5,173 bases of DNA from a bacterium (GTDB lineage: Bacteria; Actinomycetota; Acidimicrobiia; Acidimicrobiales; CATQHL01). A model generated the notes under the pieces. It ran no database searches and was not told the origin of the DNA. It saw only the letters and a program-made list of their open reading frames with translations. Numbering within the stretch: position 1 is the first letter of the stretch; every line of letters starts with the position of its first letter. The translations under genes and the position numbers were made by a program. The stretch lies in the NCBI GenBank assembly GCA_026713745.1, contig JAPONU010000143.1, forward strand, positions 1 to 5,173, in the 5' to 3' direction. Of this stretch, positions 1 to 5,173 are shown piece after piece.

Positions 1-1224
1 CTAGGCGGCGTTGTCGTAGACCGCCTTCTCGAAGTCCAAGTACCCGCCCACCGACGTGGGGTCGACGAAGGGGAAGATCTGGGTCGCCCAGAAGCCGCCG
101 ACTCCGTTGGCCCGGTCGATCCAGTAGTACAGATTGGCGAGACCCGCCCATGCCAGCGCTCCCGCCGGCCGACCGGTGGGAGCAGGCTCTTCGTTGATCA
201 TGAAGGTCAGCGCCCAGGTCTTCGGCATGCCCGGGAAGAACTCGGCGTCGTTGGACAGGCGCGGGTTCGAGATCGGCAGGACCGACTTGGCCACCTCGGT
301 GGCGCCGACGCCGGGCAGCATCTTGATGAACATGCCCTCGGGCAGCTGGTTCCGCGCCGCCATCTCCACGGTCTCGGGCCGCAGGATCTGCTCGCCGCCG
401 GGGCCGGCACCGTCGTTGAGCCACATGCGGATGAACTTGGCATAGTCCTCCGCCGTGCCGTAGAGGCCGTGGCCGGCCATGTGGATCTCGGGGTCGGGCG
501 GCAGTTCCACGCCGGCCAGCGGGATCAGCGACCCGTCGGCGTCCTCGCGTGCGTGGATCGTCGCCATGCGCTCACGCATCGCCGGCGTCATCGAGAAGGC
601 GGTCGAGTCCATTCCCAGCGGGCCCAGGATCCTCTCGGTGAAGACCTCGCCCAGCCGCTTGCCGGTGACACCCTCGACGACCAGGCCTGCCCAGTCGATG
701 TTGGAGCCGTACTCCCACTTCTCGCCCGGGTCGAAGAGCAGCGGCGTCTCGATGGAGGCGTAGGAGGCATCCACCACCCACGGCTGGCCCTGCTCGTTGG
801 CCAGCCTCGTGTACGTGTCGTTGAAGAAGTCGTACGTCAGCCCGGCGGTATGGCACAGCAGCTGGCGCGTCGTGACGTCGCTGCGGGGCGGGCGCACCCG
901 GGGCGTTCCGTCGTCGTCGAAGCCCTCGAGCACGCCGAGGTTGCCGATCCTCGGCACGTACTCCTTCGCCGGGGCGTCGAGGTCCAGGTCGCCCTGCTCG
1001 ACAAGTTGCAGGCAGGCGGTGCCGCCGATCGCCTTGGTGGTCGAGAAGATCGCACACACCGTGTCGGTCGTGAACGGCTCTCCCCCGAGAACGCGCTCGC
1101 CCCGGGCGCCGGCGTAGATGACGCCGTCGCGGTCGGTGGCGACCGCAGCGACGCCAGGAACGCGCGGCGAACCTGAAACAACACCGTCCAATACAGCATC
1201 CGCGGCCGAACTGAGATCACCCAT
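1..1224 (-). CDS. Serine hydrolase, beta-lactamase class C / family VIII esterase-like
   Basis: A 407-residue protein, complete: the stop codon is the first three bases of the window. Seen: the nucleophile motif S-x-x-K as STTK (Ser61, Lys64), an HTAGL motif near residue 125, the second motif Tyr172-Gly-Ser, and a late W-A-G (359-361) in the position where beta-lactamases have KTG. In family VIII carboxylesterases such as EstB, Ser and Lys form the catalytic pair with Tyr, and a W-G-G-like motif replaces KTG, so an esterase or other ester/amide hydrolase is likelier than a true beta-lactamase. No signal peptide is visible, so it is probably cytoplasmic. The ATG at 1224 is preferred over an in-frame GTG at 1293 because a strong ribosome binding site lies 6 nt before it and the extra 23 residues look like nothing conserved. 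It is transcribed away from the peptidase operon. The substrate cannot be told from sequence. Confidence 0.93.
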   Translation of the reverse strand: MGDLSSAADAVLDGVVSGSPRVPGVAAVATDRDGVIYAGARGERVLGGEPFTTDTVCAIFSTTKAIGGTACLQLVEQGDLDLDAPAKEYVPRIGNLGVLEGFDDDGTPRVRPPRSDVTTRQLLCHTAGLTYDFFNDTYTRLANEQGQPWVVDASYASIETPLLFDPGEKWEYGSNIDWAGLVVEGVTGKRLGEVFTERILGPLGMDSTAFSMTPAMRERMATIHAREDADGSLIPLAGVELPPDPEIHMAGHGLYGTAEDYAKFIRMWLNDGAGPGGEQILRPETVEMAARNQLPEGMFIKMLPGVGATEVAKSVLPISNPRLSNDAEFFPGMPKTWALTFMINEEPAPTGRPAGALAWAGLANLYYWIDRANGVGGFWATQIFPFVDPTSVGGYLDFEKAVYDNAA

Positions 1225-1230
1225 CGAATC

Positions 1231-1236
1231 TCTCCT
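1231..1236 (-). promoter_or_regulatory. Ribosome binding site deciding the hydrolase start
   Basis: On the minus strand, AGGAGA sits inside a purine run (AGAGAGGAGA) with a 6-nt spacer to the ATG at 1224. It supports that ATG over the upstream GTG at 1293, which has no comparable site. Confidence 0.8.
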
Positions 1237-1410
1237 CTCTGCGATTTCCAGATGTGCGGTCAACTCTGTCACCACGGGGTCGGGTCCGTCCACTCGGTCG
1301 GCGCCCGTGCGCTCATCAACTCGGTGTCAGCGGCCAACCGTTCCGTGCGTCGTTCGCTCCCACGAGTATCGACGAATCGCCGGAAGGGCCGCGCAAGTCA
1401 ACGCAGATCC

Positions 1411-1438
1411 GTACCGGGGAGGCTTCGTCTCGCGGTAC
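1411..1438. repeat. Inverted repeat GTACCG-N16-CGGTAC, possible operator
   Basis: Two perfect 6-bp arms (1411-1416 and 1433-1438) have centres 22 bp apart, about two helical turns, which suits a dimeric repressor reading two half-sites on one face of the DNA. The repeat lies between the two divergent genes, upstream of the candidate -10 at 1495. No regulator gene is in the window. A chance match is possible in such GC-rich sequence. Confidence 0.3.
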
Positions 1439-1459
1439 TTCGTGGAGCCGTTCGGTGCC

Positions 1460-1476
1460 CCGGGCCTCAGGCCCGG
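1460..1476. repeat. Perfect 7-bp hairpin with TCA loop
   Basis: CCGGGCC (1460-1466) and GGCCCGG (1470-1476) pair perfectly around a 3-nt loop. The right arm covers the place where a -35 box for the peptidase promoter would fall (about 1472-1477). It could be an operator, or a small terminator-like structure, but no T-run follows on either strand. The symmetry is certain; the role is not. Confidence 0.45.
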
Positions 1477-1494
1477 CGACGAGACCGTCCTGCG

Positions 1495-1500
1495 TATCCT
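1495..1500 (+). promoter_or_regulatory. Candidate -10 box for leaderless peptidase transcript
   Basis: TATCCT fits the TAnnnT pattern of actinobacterial -10 boxes. Its last T, taken as -7, puts +1 on the A of the ATG at 1507. There is no Shine-Dalgarno sequence before that ATG, which agrees with leaderless initiation. No good -35 is seen at the expected distance. Confidence 0.45.
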
Positions 1501-1506
1501 GCGGTG

Positions 1507-3390
1507 ATGCACCGGCGAGTCTTCGCCCTTTCGGCGGCGGCAGCGATCATCGCGGCGGCGTGCGGGGGTTCGTCCGGCGACGCAACCGCGACCTCGGCGA
1601 CATCGACGGCCGCCCCCACCACGACCATCGCACCGGCGGCTCCAGCCACGACCGCGACAAGCCCGCCGACCTCCTCCACCGGGGTCGCAACGGAGACCCC
1701 CACGACCACGCAGGCCCCGCCGCCGACTTCGATCGCCGAATCGGCGCCGACAGAGACCGCCACTACCACCTCGACCGCGCCCGTCCCAGCCGGCGAGACC
1801 TCCGCTCCTGGGGATCCGCCCGGAGCGGAGACGGCCGGCAGCCCGACCGATCCGGAGGCAGGCGACGGATCGTCGGCCGACCCCGAGGCACCGACCGGGA
1901 CCGTCTCGACCGGCGACACCTCGGCTCCGAGCGATCCGCCGGGCACGGAGACGAACGGCACCGCTACCGATCCGGACGCAGGCGACGGATCGTCGGCCGA
2001 CCCCGAGGCACCGGCCGGGACCGAGCCACCAGCGGAAACCGACACGCCGCCGGACCCCGAGACGCCGACCGGTCCGGCGGGTGAGGCGGGCCTGGGTGAC
2101 GGCTTCTACCCGCTGCTCGGCAACGGGGGCTACAACGTTCTGCACTACAGCATCGACCTCGATGTCGACCCGGCTTCCAACACCATCGCCGCGGTGACGA
2201 CGATCACCGCGTTGGCCGAACAGGATCTGTCGGCGTTCAACCTCGACCTGTCGGGACTCGAAGTGCACGACGTGACCATCGACGGGGTCGCAGCCGGATT
2301 CTCCCGCTCCGGCAGCGAACTGACCGTCCGGCCGGGGCTCGCGCTGGCGCAGGGCGAGGAGTTCTCCGTCAGCGTCGACTATTCGGGCACACCCGAGCCG
2401 ATCGACGACCCGGGTGCGCCCGCCACCGCGCTCGGCTGGCACTGGCGGGACGGCGTGGTCTACACGCTGAGCCAGCCGTCGGGCGCCATGACCTGGTTCC
2501 CGTCCAACAATCATCCCTCCGACAAGGCAACATTCGAGATCCGCATCACCGTGCCCACCTCGACCACGGCGGCCGCCACCGGGCTGCTGGTCGGCGAGTC
2601 CACGGCCGGCGGCCGCACCACCACGACGTGGCGCATGAAGGACCCGATGGCCACCTATGTCACCGCCGTCTACATCGGTGACTTCGACCGCGTCGACCAC
2701 GGCCGGCCCAACCCTGCCGGCCCGCTGCTCCGGGACTACGTCCCCGACGGCGCTGCGCCAGAGGTCGTCGAGGCCCTGGCGGTCACCTCACAGGCGATCG
2801 CATTCATCGAGGAGGTCCTCGGTCCGTACCCGTTCGAGGCCTACGGCACGCTCGTGCTGCCGTTCGATCTTGGCCTCGCTCTCGAGAACCAGTCACTACC
2901 GGTTCACGGACGCGACATCCTCAGTCCCGAGATCATCGCCCACGAAGCGGCGCACCAGTGGCTGGGCAACTCAGTCGCCCTCGAGGAGTGGGACGACATC
3001 TGGCTCAACGAGGGGTTCGCCACCTACCTGCACCTGATGTTCGCCGCCGAGCACTACGGCTTCGACTTCGGTGCCGAGATGCGGCGGCTGCACCAGCAAC
3101 TCCTGTTCTTCGCGGGGACGCCGCCCAAGGGGATCACCGTCGGGGAACTCGTCGGGCCGTCGGTCTACTTCCGAGGCGCCATGACGCTCCACGCGCTGCG
3201 CCTCCACGCCGGGGACGAGACGTTCTTCCAGATCCTGCGGGCCCACTACGAGAGATCCGCCGGCGGCACGACCAACAGCGAGGAGTTCCTGGGGATCGTG
3301 GACGAGTTCGCCGGACCCGAAGCCGTCGATCTCGTCGAGTCCTGGCTGTACGACGAAGCGGTGCCGGAACTCCCCGAACGCCAGCCCTGA
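1507..3390 (+). CDS. M1-family metallopeptidase, stalked lipoprotein
   Basis: A 627-residue zinc peptidase, probably an aminopeptidase anchored outside the cytoplasmic membrane. The N-terminus is basic (MHRR), then hydrophobic, ending in IAAAC with Cys19 as the likely lipidated residue. Residues 20-198 are a Thr/Ser/Pro/Ala/Asp-rich stalk with a 40-residue tandem repeat. From about residue 199 (GFYPLLGNGGYNV) comes the N-terminal beta domain, then the catalytic domain: LALEN (457-461) in place of GAMEN, HEAAH (479-483) and the third zinc ligand Glu502 in LNEGF, giving HEXXH-X18-E, and the likely transition-state Tyr554 (VYFRGA). It ends soon after the catalytic domain and lacks the large C-terminal domain of PepN/ERAP-type enzymes, as other short bacterial M1 proteins do. 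The ATG at 1507 is chosen because it opens directly into the lipoprotein signal; the frame is open upstream to 1252 but that stretch is not protein-like. A GTG at 1504 is an alternative. First gene of the likely operon. Confidence 0.94.
   Translation: MHRRVFALSAAAAIIAAACGGSSGDATATSATSTAAPTTTIAPAAPATTATSPPTSSTGVATETPTTTQAPPPTSIAESAPTETATTTSTAPVPAGETSAPGDPPGAETAGSPTDPEAGDGSSADPEAPTGTVSTGDTSAPSDPPGTETNGTATDPDAGDGSSADPEAPAGTEPPAETDTPPDPETPTGPAGEAGLGDGFYPLLGNGGYNVLHYSIDLDVDPASNTIAAVTTITALAEQDLSAFNLDLSGLEVHDVTIDGVAAGFSRSGSELTVRPGLALAQGEEFSVSVDYSGTPEPIDDPGAPATALGWHWRDGVVYTLSQPSGAMTWFPSNNHPSDKATFEIRITVPTSTTAAATGLLVGESTAGGRTTTTWRMKDPMATYVTAVYIGDFDRVDHGRPNPAGPLLRDYVPDGAAPEVVEALAVTSQAIAFIEEVLGPYPFEAYGTLVLPFDLGLALENQSLPVHGRDILSPEIIAHEAAHQWLGNSVALEEWDDIWLNEGFATYLHLMFAAEHYGFDFGAEMRRLHQQLLFFAGTPPKGITVGELVGPSVYFRGAMTLHALRLHAGDETFFQILRAHYERSAGGTTNSEEFLGIVDEFAGPEAVDLVESWLYDEAVPELPERQP
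1792..2031 (+). repeat. Two 120-bp in-frame tandem repeats in the peptidase stalk
   Basis: Copies 1792-1911 and 1912-2031 are exactly adjacent, 40 codons each. By hand alignment 99 of 120 bases and 29 of 40 residues match. A 36-base block (1858-1893 and 1978-2013) is identical, coding AGDGSSADPEAP. The repeat lengthens an acidic, disordered spacer between the lipid anchor and the enzyme. Divergence is greatest at the copy ends. Confidence 0.92.
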
Positions 3391-3417
3391 CAGGAGCGCT
3401 GGACAGGGCACCCCGAT

Positions 3418-3422
3418 AGGAG
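3418..3422 (+). promoter_or_regulatory. Ribosome binding site for the bicupin GTG start
   Basis: AGGAG lies 11 nt before the GTG at 3434, a long but usable spacing. A second AGGAG at 3392-3396 has no start codon at a suitable distance. Confidence 0.55.
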
Positions 3423-3433
3423 CGAGCAACCAC

Positions 3434-4525
3434 GTGCACGACGAGAACAACCCCGGCTTCGATCCGACCGGCACCGAGGGCGGCGTCGACACCAACGCGC
3501 TCCCCTGGCTGGAGATCCCCCAGGCTCCCGGGTTGAGATTCAAGCCGCTGCGAGCCAGTGGCGAGACCGGGATGATCTCGGCGGTGGTCGGACTCGACGC
3601 CGGGACCACGTTGGCGCCAATGGCGCACCTCGGCGCGGCCGACCTTCTGGTTCTGTCGGGGCGCACGCGCTACACGCAGGAGCCGCTGGTGTCGACGCTC
3701 GAGCCCGGGACATGGGGATACATCCCGGCCAACTCGCGCGTCGAGGGACTGGCGGTTGAAGCCGACACCGAACTGCTGGTGAACCTCCATGGGCCGGTCG
3801 CCTTCCTGGGCACCGACGGCCGCAGCGTCCGGAGCATCCTCACCAGCCTCGACGTCCAGGCGGCGGCACGGCGAGCCGGTGTGGCGCTCGTGCCGAGCAC
3901 GCTGGCGGAGTGCATGGCGCCACGCCCCTTCGCCGCCGAGCCCGGCGCCGCCCCGCTGGCGATCGCCGATAGCCAGGCGGCGAGCCTGCTACTTCAAGCC
4001 GAGGCGGCGGCCGCCGAGGGAGACGCCACGCATCCGCACTTCGTGGACACCCGTGCCCTGGACTTCGCCCCCGTCCCCGCCAATCCCGCTTTCGGGCGCA
4101 AGATCCTGCGGGTGAGCGAGGAGACCGGTCACGTCTCGATGATCTTCCGTCACAACGGCGTCGCCGGTCCGCACCACCACCTCGGTCCGGCGGACTTCAT
4201 GGTGCTCAGCGGGCGGATCGGCTACCGGGCGGGGCCGCCGGAGGGTTACGGCCGCGGCGTCTGGTTCTACGAGCCGGCCGGCGCCCGCCACGACGCCACC
4301 CGGCGGCTGGGCAGTGAGGACCTCATCTACACGGCCAACATCTACGGGCCCATCCAGTTCGACGGCGGGCCCGGCACATCGATCAGCGCCGTGATGTCGT
4401 GGATGCAGTACAAGGCGGCCGCCGAGGCCGCCGGGCACCCGCTGGTCGCCAACCGCTTCGACGGCGATACGTCTCTCCTGGCCTGGTCTCCGCTGGGCAG
4501 CGACGCCACAGCCTCGATCGGCTGA
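3434..4525 (+). CDS. Tandem cupin protein, 2,4'-dihydroxyacetophenone dioxygenase / ChrR-like
   Basis: A 363-residue soluble protein made of two homologous cupin domains: about 24-149 and 205-334, joined by an Ala-rich linker (160-200). Both share the layout LPW or F..V, E-T-G, H-L-G-x-A-D, V-L-S-G-R, a G-x-W-x-Y turn and a closing A-A-x-x-A-G. The C-terminal domain keeps likely metal ligands: His247, His248 and His249 in PHHHLG, and Glu280 and His286 in YEPAGARH. The N-terminal domain has PMAHLG and YIPANSRV instead, so only His65 remains and the equivalents of Glu280 and His286 are Ile97 and Val103. Related single cupins include Fe(II)-dependent carbon-carbon bond-cleaving dioxygenases and the ChrR zinc cupin, so the reaction here is inferred only as an oxygenase-type activity in the C-terminal domain; a binding or sensing role is possible. 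The start is GTG with AGGAG upstream; no other start fits. It lies 43 bp after the peptidase and 19 bp before the next gene. Confidence 0.88.
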   Translation: MHDENNPGFDPTGTEGGVDTNALPWLEIPQAPGLRFKPLRASGETGMISAVVGLDAGTTLAPMAHLGAADLLVLSGRTRYTQEPLVSTLEPGTWGYIPANSRVEGLAVEADTELLVNLHGPVAFLGTDGRSVRSILTSLDVQAAARRAGVALVPSTLAECMAPRPFAAEPGAAPLAIADSQAASLLLQAEAAAAEGDATHPHFVDTRALDFAPVPANPAFGRKILRVSEETGHVSMIFRHNGVAGPHHHLGPADFMVLSGRIGYRAGPPEGYGRGVWFYEPAGARHDATRRLGSEDLIYTANIYGPIQFDGGPGTSISAVMSWMQYKAAAEAAGHPLVANRFDGDTSLLAWSPLGSDATASIG

Positions 4526-4533
4526 ACCCGCTT

Positions 4534-4537
4534 AGGA
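4534..4537 (+). promoter_or_regulatory. Ribosome binding site for the ABM monooxygenase
   Basis: AGGA with a 7-nt spacer to the ATG at 4545, lying in the 19-bp gap after the bicupin stop. It supports translation from a shared transcript. Confidence 0.6.
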
Positions 4538-4544
4538 TCCGACC

Positions 4545-4868
4545 ATGATCTTCATCGTCGTGCGATTCAGAACGAAGCCGGAATGGGCCGAGCGATGGCT
4601 CGACCTCGTCGCCGACTTCACCGAGGCCACCCGCGCCGAGCCCGGCAACCTCTTCTTCGACTGGTCGCGCAGCGTCGACGACCCGACGGAGTTCGTCCTG
4701 GTCGAAGCCTTCGAGCCCGACGGCGCCGGACCGCACGTCAACAGCGATCACTTCGCCCAGGCCATGGCTGACATGCCCCAGGCGCTCGCGGAGACCCCGC
4801 GCATCATCAACACCACGATCGAGGGCGCCAACGGGTGGTCACCGATGGGGGAACTCACCATTGGCTGA
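4545..4868 (+). CDS. Putative quinol monooxygenase, ABM domain (YgiN-like)
   Basis: A 107-residue protein that matches the antibiotic biosynthesis monooxygenase (ABM) fold along its length. Recognisable parts are the opening strand IFIVVRFRTKPE, the A-T-R-A-E-P-G-N turn (28-35), the strand FFDWSRS with DDPTEFVLVEAF (45-56), His64 and His69-Phe70 in HVNSDHF, and the closing TPRIINT and GWSPMGEL. Family members are small dimeric, cofactor-free enzymes that oxidise quinols or aromatic polyketide rings; YgiN of Escherichia coli is the known quinol monooxygenase. Length is normal for the family. The ATG at 4545 is the only sensible start. It is probably cytoplasmic and co-transcribed with the bicupin 19 bp upstream. 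Family assignment is secure; the actual substrate is unknown, and some ABM proteins have no shown monooxygenase activity. Confidence 0.92.
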   Translation: MIFIVVRFRTKPEWAERWLDLVADFTEATRAEPGNLFFDWSRSVDDPTEFVLVEAFEPDGAGPHVNSDHFAQAMADMPQALAETPRIINTTIEGANGWSPMGELTIG

Positions 4869-4871
4869 GCC

Positions 4872-4895
4872 GGCTGCGTGGCCGCCACCAGAGCC
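4872..4895 (+). terminator. Weak imperfect hairpin after the monooxygenase
   Basis: GGCT/AGCC (4872-4875 and 4892-4895) and GTGG/CCAC (4878-4881 and 4885-4888) form a small stem with an internal loop. No T-run follows, so intrinsic termination is only a possibility; position just after the stop is the main support. Confidence 0.2.
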
Positions 4896-4898
4896 CTT

Positions 4899-5036
4899 CG
4901 TCATCGCAAGGCGGGCACGGAACGACCGAGCCTCCTGCATGCGCTGGGAGCGGCCGCGATGGAATCGGGCTGAGCAGGGCGTCAGAGTCGGCGAGCGGTC
5001 GGGGCCGACTCCGAGGCTCACGGGTTCGGGATGACG
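4899..5036. repeat. Nested inverted repeats, possible dispersed extragenic element
   Basis: The outer arms CGTCATC (4899-4905) and GATGACG (5030-5036) are perfect complements. Inside them GAGCCTC (4928-4934) pairs with GAGGCTC (5013-5019), and GAGTCGGC (4985-4992) with GCCGACTC (5004-5011). Together they could fold into one long, interrupted hairpin. The ends recall the GTCATnGC...ATGAC ends of dispersed extragenic repeats found in many bacterial genomes, but only one copy is in the window, so the class is a guess. Confidence 0.35.
4985..5011. repeat. 8-bp perfect inverted repeat, 11-nt loop
   Basis: GAGTCGGC and GCCGACTC flank an 11-nt loop (4993-5003). It is the strongest stem in the downstream intergenic region. 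No T-run follows, so it may be a Rho-independent-like terminator without a tail, an operator for the next gene, or the tip of the larger nested repeat. Confidence 0.5.
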
Positions 5037-5075
5037 GTGACCGAGACGCGTCCGCGCGGTCGGATCGGCGCTGGA

Positions 5076-5173
5076 ATGAGAATCCGCCGTGTGTTCGTGG
5101 TGACGTCACTCGTGCTCGGGGGCAGTGGCCTGGCTTCGCCGGCAGCGGACGCGCAGGCGACTGAACCGGCGGA
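5076..5173 (+). CDS. Exported protein of unknown function, 5' end only
   Basis: Thirty-two codons are present before the window ends. They read as a textbook Sec signal peptide: basic n-region MRIRR, hydrophobic core from Val6 to about Ala20, and an A-D-A site (24-26) for signal peptidase I, followed by QATEPA. There is no lipobox cysteine, so the product is likely secreted or periplasmic, not lipidated. The frame is open back to 4974, and an in-frame ATG at 5031 would add 15 residues (MTVTETRPRGRIGAG); the 5076 start is preferred because it gives a normal-length signal peptide. Neither start has a strong ribosome binding site. Nothing of the mature domain is visible, so no function is given. 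It is 207 bp after the monooxygenase and may be a separate transcription unit. Confidence 0.7.
   Translation, partial: MRIRRVFVVTSLVLGGSGLASPAADAQATEPA

Larger units (their letters stand above)
1225..1506. other. Divergent intergenic region between hydrolase and peptidase
   Basis: These 282 bp separate two genes transcribed away from each other, so promoters for both must lie here or nearby. Seen: the hydrolase ribosome binding site, an inverted repeat (1411-1438), a perfect short hairpin (1460-1476) and a -10-like TATCCT (1495-1500) for the peptidase. On the minus strand TTGACT (complement of 1396-1401) resembles a -35 box for the hydrolase, but the sequence 17-18 bp further on (GATTCG/ATTCGT) is a poor -10, so that promoter is uncertain. 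Open frames through the region translate into Arg-rich sequence without recognisable domains and are not called as genes. Confidence 0.7.
4869..5075. other. Intergenic region with inverted repeats
   Basis: These 207 bp lie between the monooxygenase stop and the next start. A frame open across them translates into Arg/Ser/Gly-rich sequence without family resemblance and is not called. The region holds nested inverted repeats (4899-5036) and a weak hairpin just after the stop. No clear promoter for the following gene is seen; GACGCGTC (5045-5052) is a short palindrome flanked by GACCG (5039-5043) and CGGTC (5057-5061). Confidence 0.6.

Noticed and set aside
469..1176. Plus-strand frame antisense to the hydrolase
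   Set aside because: The translation shows only composition typical of antisense GC-rich coding DNA; the opposite strand holds a gene with clear motifs.
1225..1293. GTG start at 1293 for the serine hydrolase
   Set aside because: It has no ribosome binding site, whereas the ATG at 1224 has a strong one at normal spacing.
1252..1506. Upstream extension of the peptidase frame by 85 residues
   Set aside because: The added sequence is Arg-rich and unlike any domain, and it would bury a clear lipoprotein signal peptide inside the protein. Starting at 1507 explains the sequence better.
1118..1507. Plus-strand frame of 129 residues ending with a protein-like tail near the peptidase start
   Set aside because: Its first part lies antisense to the hydrolase and the tail matches no family I recognise; no ribosome binding site is seen.
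1327..2700. Long minus-strand frame opposite the peptidase
   Set aside because: It is an Arg/Gly-rich mirror of the GC-rich peptidase codons, without recognisable domains.
2971..3790. Minus-strand frames spanning the peptidase-bicupin junction
   Set aside because: They overlap two well-supported plus-strand genes and show no domain.
4835..5164. Plus-strand frame across the downstream intergenic region
   Set aside because: Its translation is Arg/Ser/Gly-rich with no family resemblance, and it overlaps both the monooxygenase end and the signal-peptide gene in another frame.
1..5173. tRNA, rRNA, CRISPR array, insertion sequence or phage genes
   Set aside because: No cloverleaf, regularly spaced repeat array, transposase or phage-like protein was found on reading both strands.

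Overview
The window is GC-rich and densely coding. Several traits point to a high-GC actinobacterium: GTG starts, Ala/Thr/Pro-rich secreted-protein linkers, and a possible leaderless promoter. The lipoprotein with a long Thr/Ser/Pro stalk resembles proteins common in Acidimicrobiia and relatives. That placement is inferred from style; there is no marker gene.

Layout. A family VIII esterase-like (class C beta-lactamase fold) serine hydrolase reads leftward at 1-1224, with its stop codon on the first bases of the window. A 282-bp divergent intergenic region (1225-1506) carries two inverted repeats and a candidate -10 box. Reading rightward come a lipoprotein M1-family metallopeptidase on a long, partly repeated stalk (1507-3390), a two-domain cupin of the 2,4'-dihydroxyacetophenone dioxygenase/ChrR-like type (3434-4525), and a small ABM-fold putative quinol monooxygenase (4545-4868). 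The gaps between these three are 43 and 19 bp, so they probably share a transcript. A 207-bp non-coding stretch with nested inverted repeats (4869-5075) follows. Last is the 5' end of a new gene whose product opens with a clear Sec signal peptide (5076 to the window end).

How the genes may work together. The bicupin and the ABM protein both belong to families that oxidise aromatic, diketone or quinol compounds, and the divergent hydrolase could release such compounds from esters. A small catabolic or tailoring module is therefore plausible but unproven. The peptidase is a surface-tethered enzyme with no obvious chemical link to the cupin, so their pairing may only reflect shared transcription.

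Nothing here is a clear new defence, mobile or RNA-guided system. The points most worth following are: the N-terminal cupin domain that has lost most of its metal-ligand positions beside an apparently intact C-terminal one; the 120-bp tandem repeat in the peptidase stalk; the -10 box placed exactly for leaderless initiation at the peptidase ATG; the structured intergenic element at 4899-5036; and the truncated exported-protein gene at the right edge.
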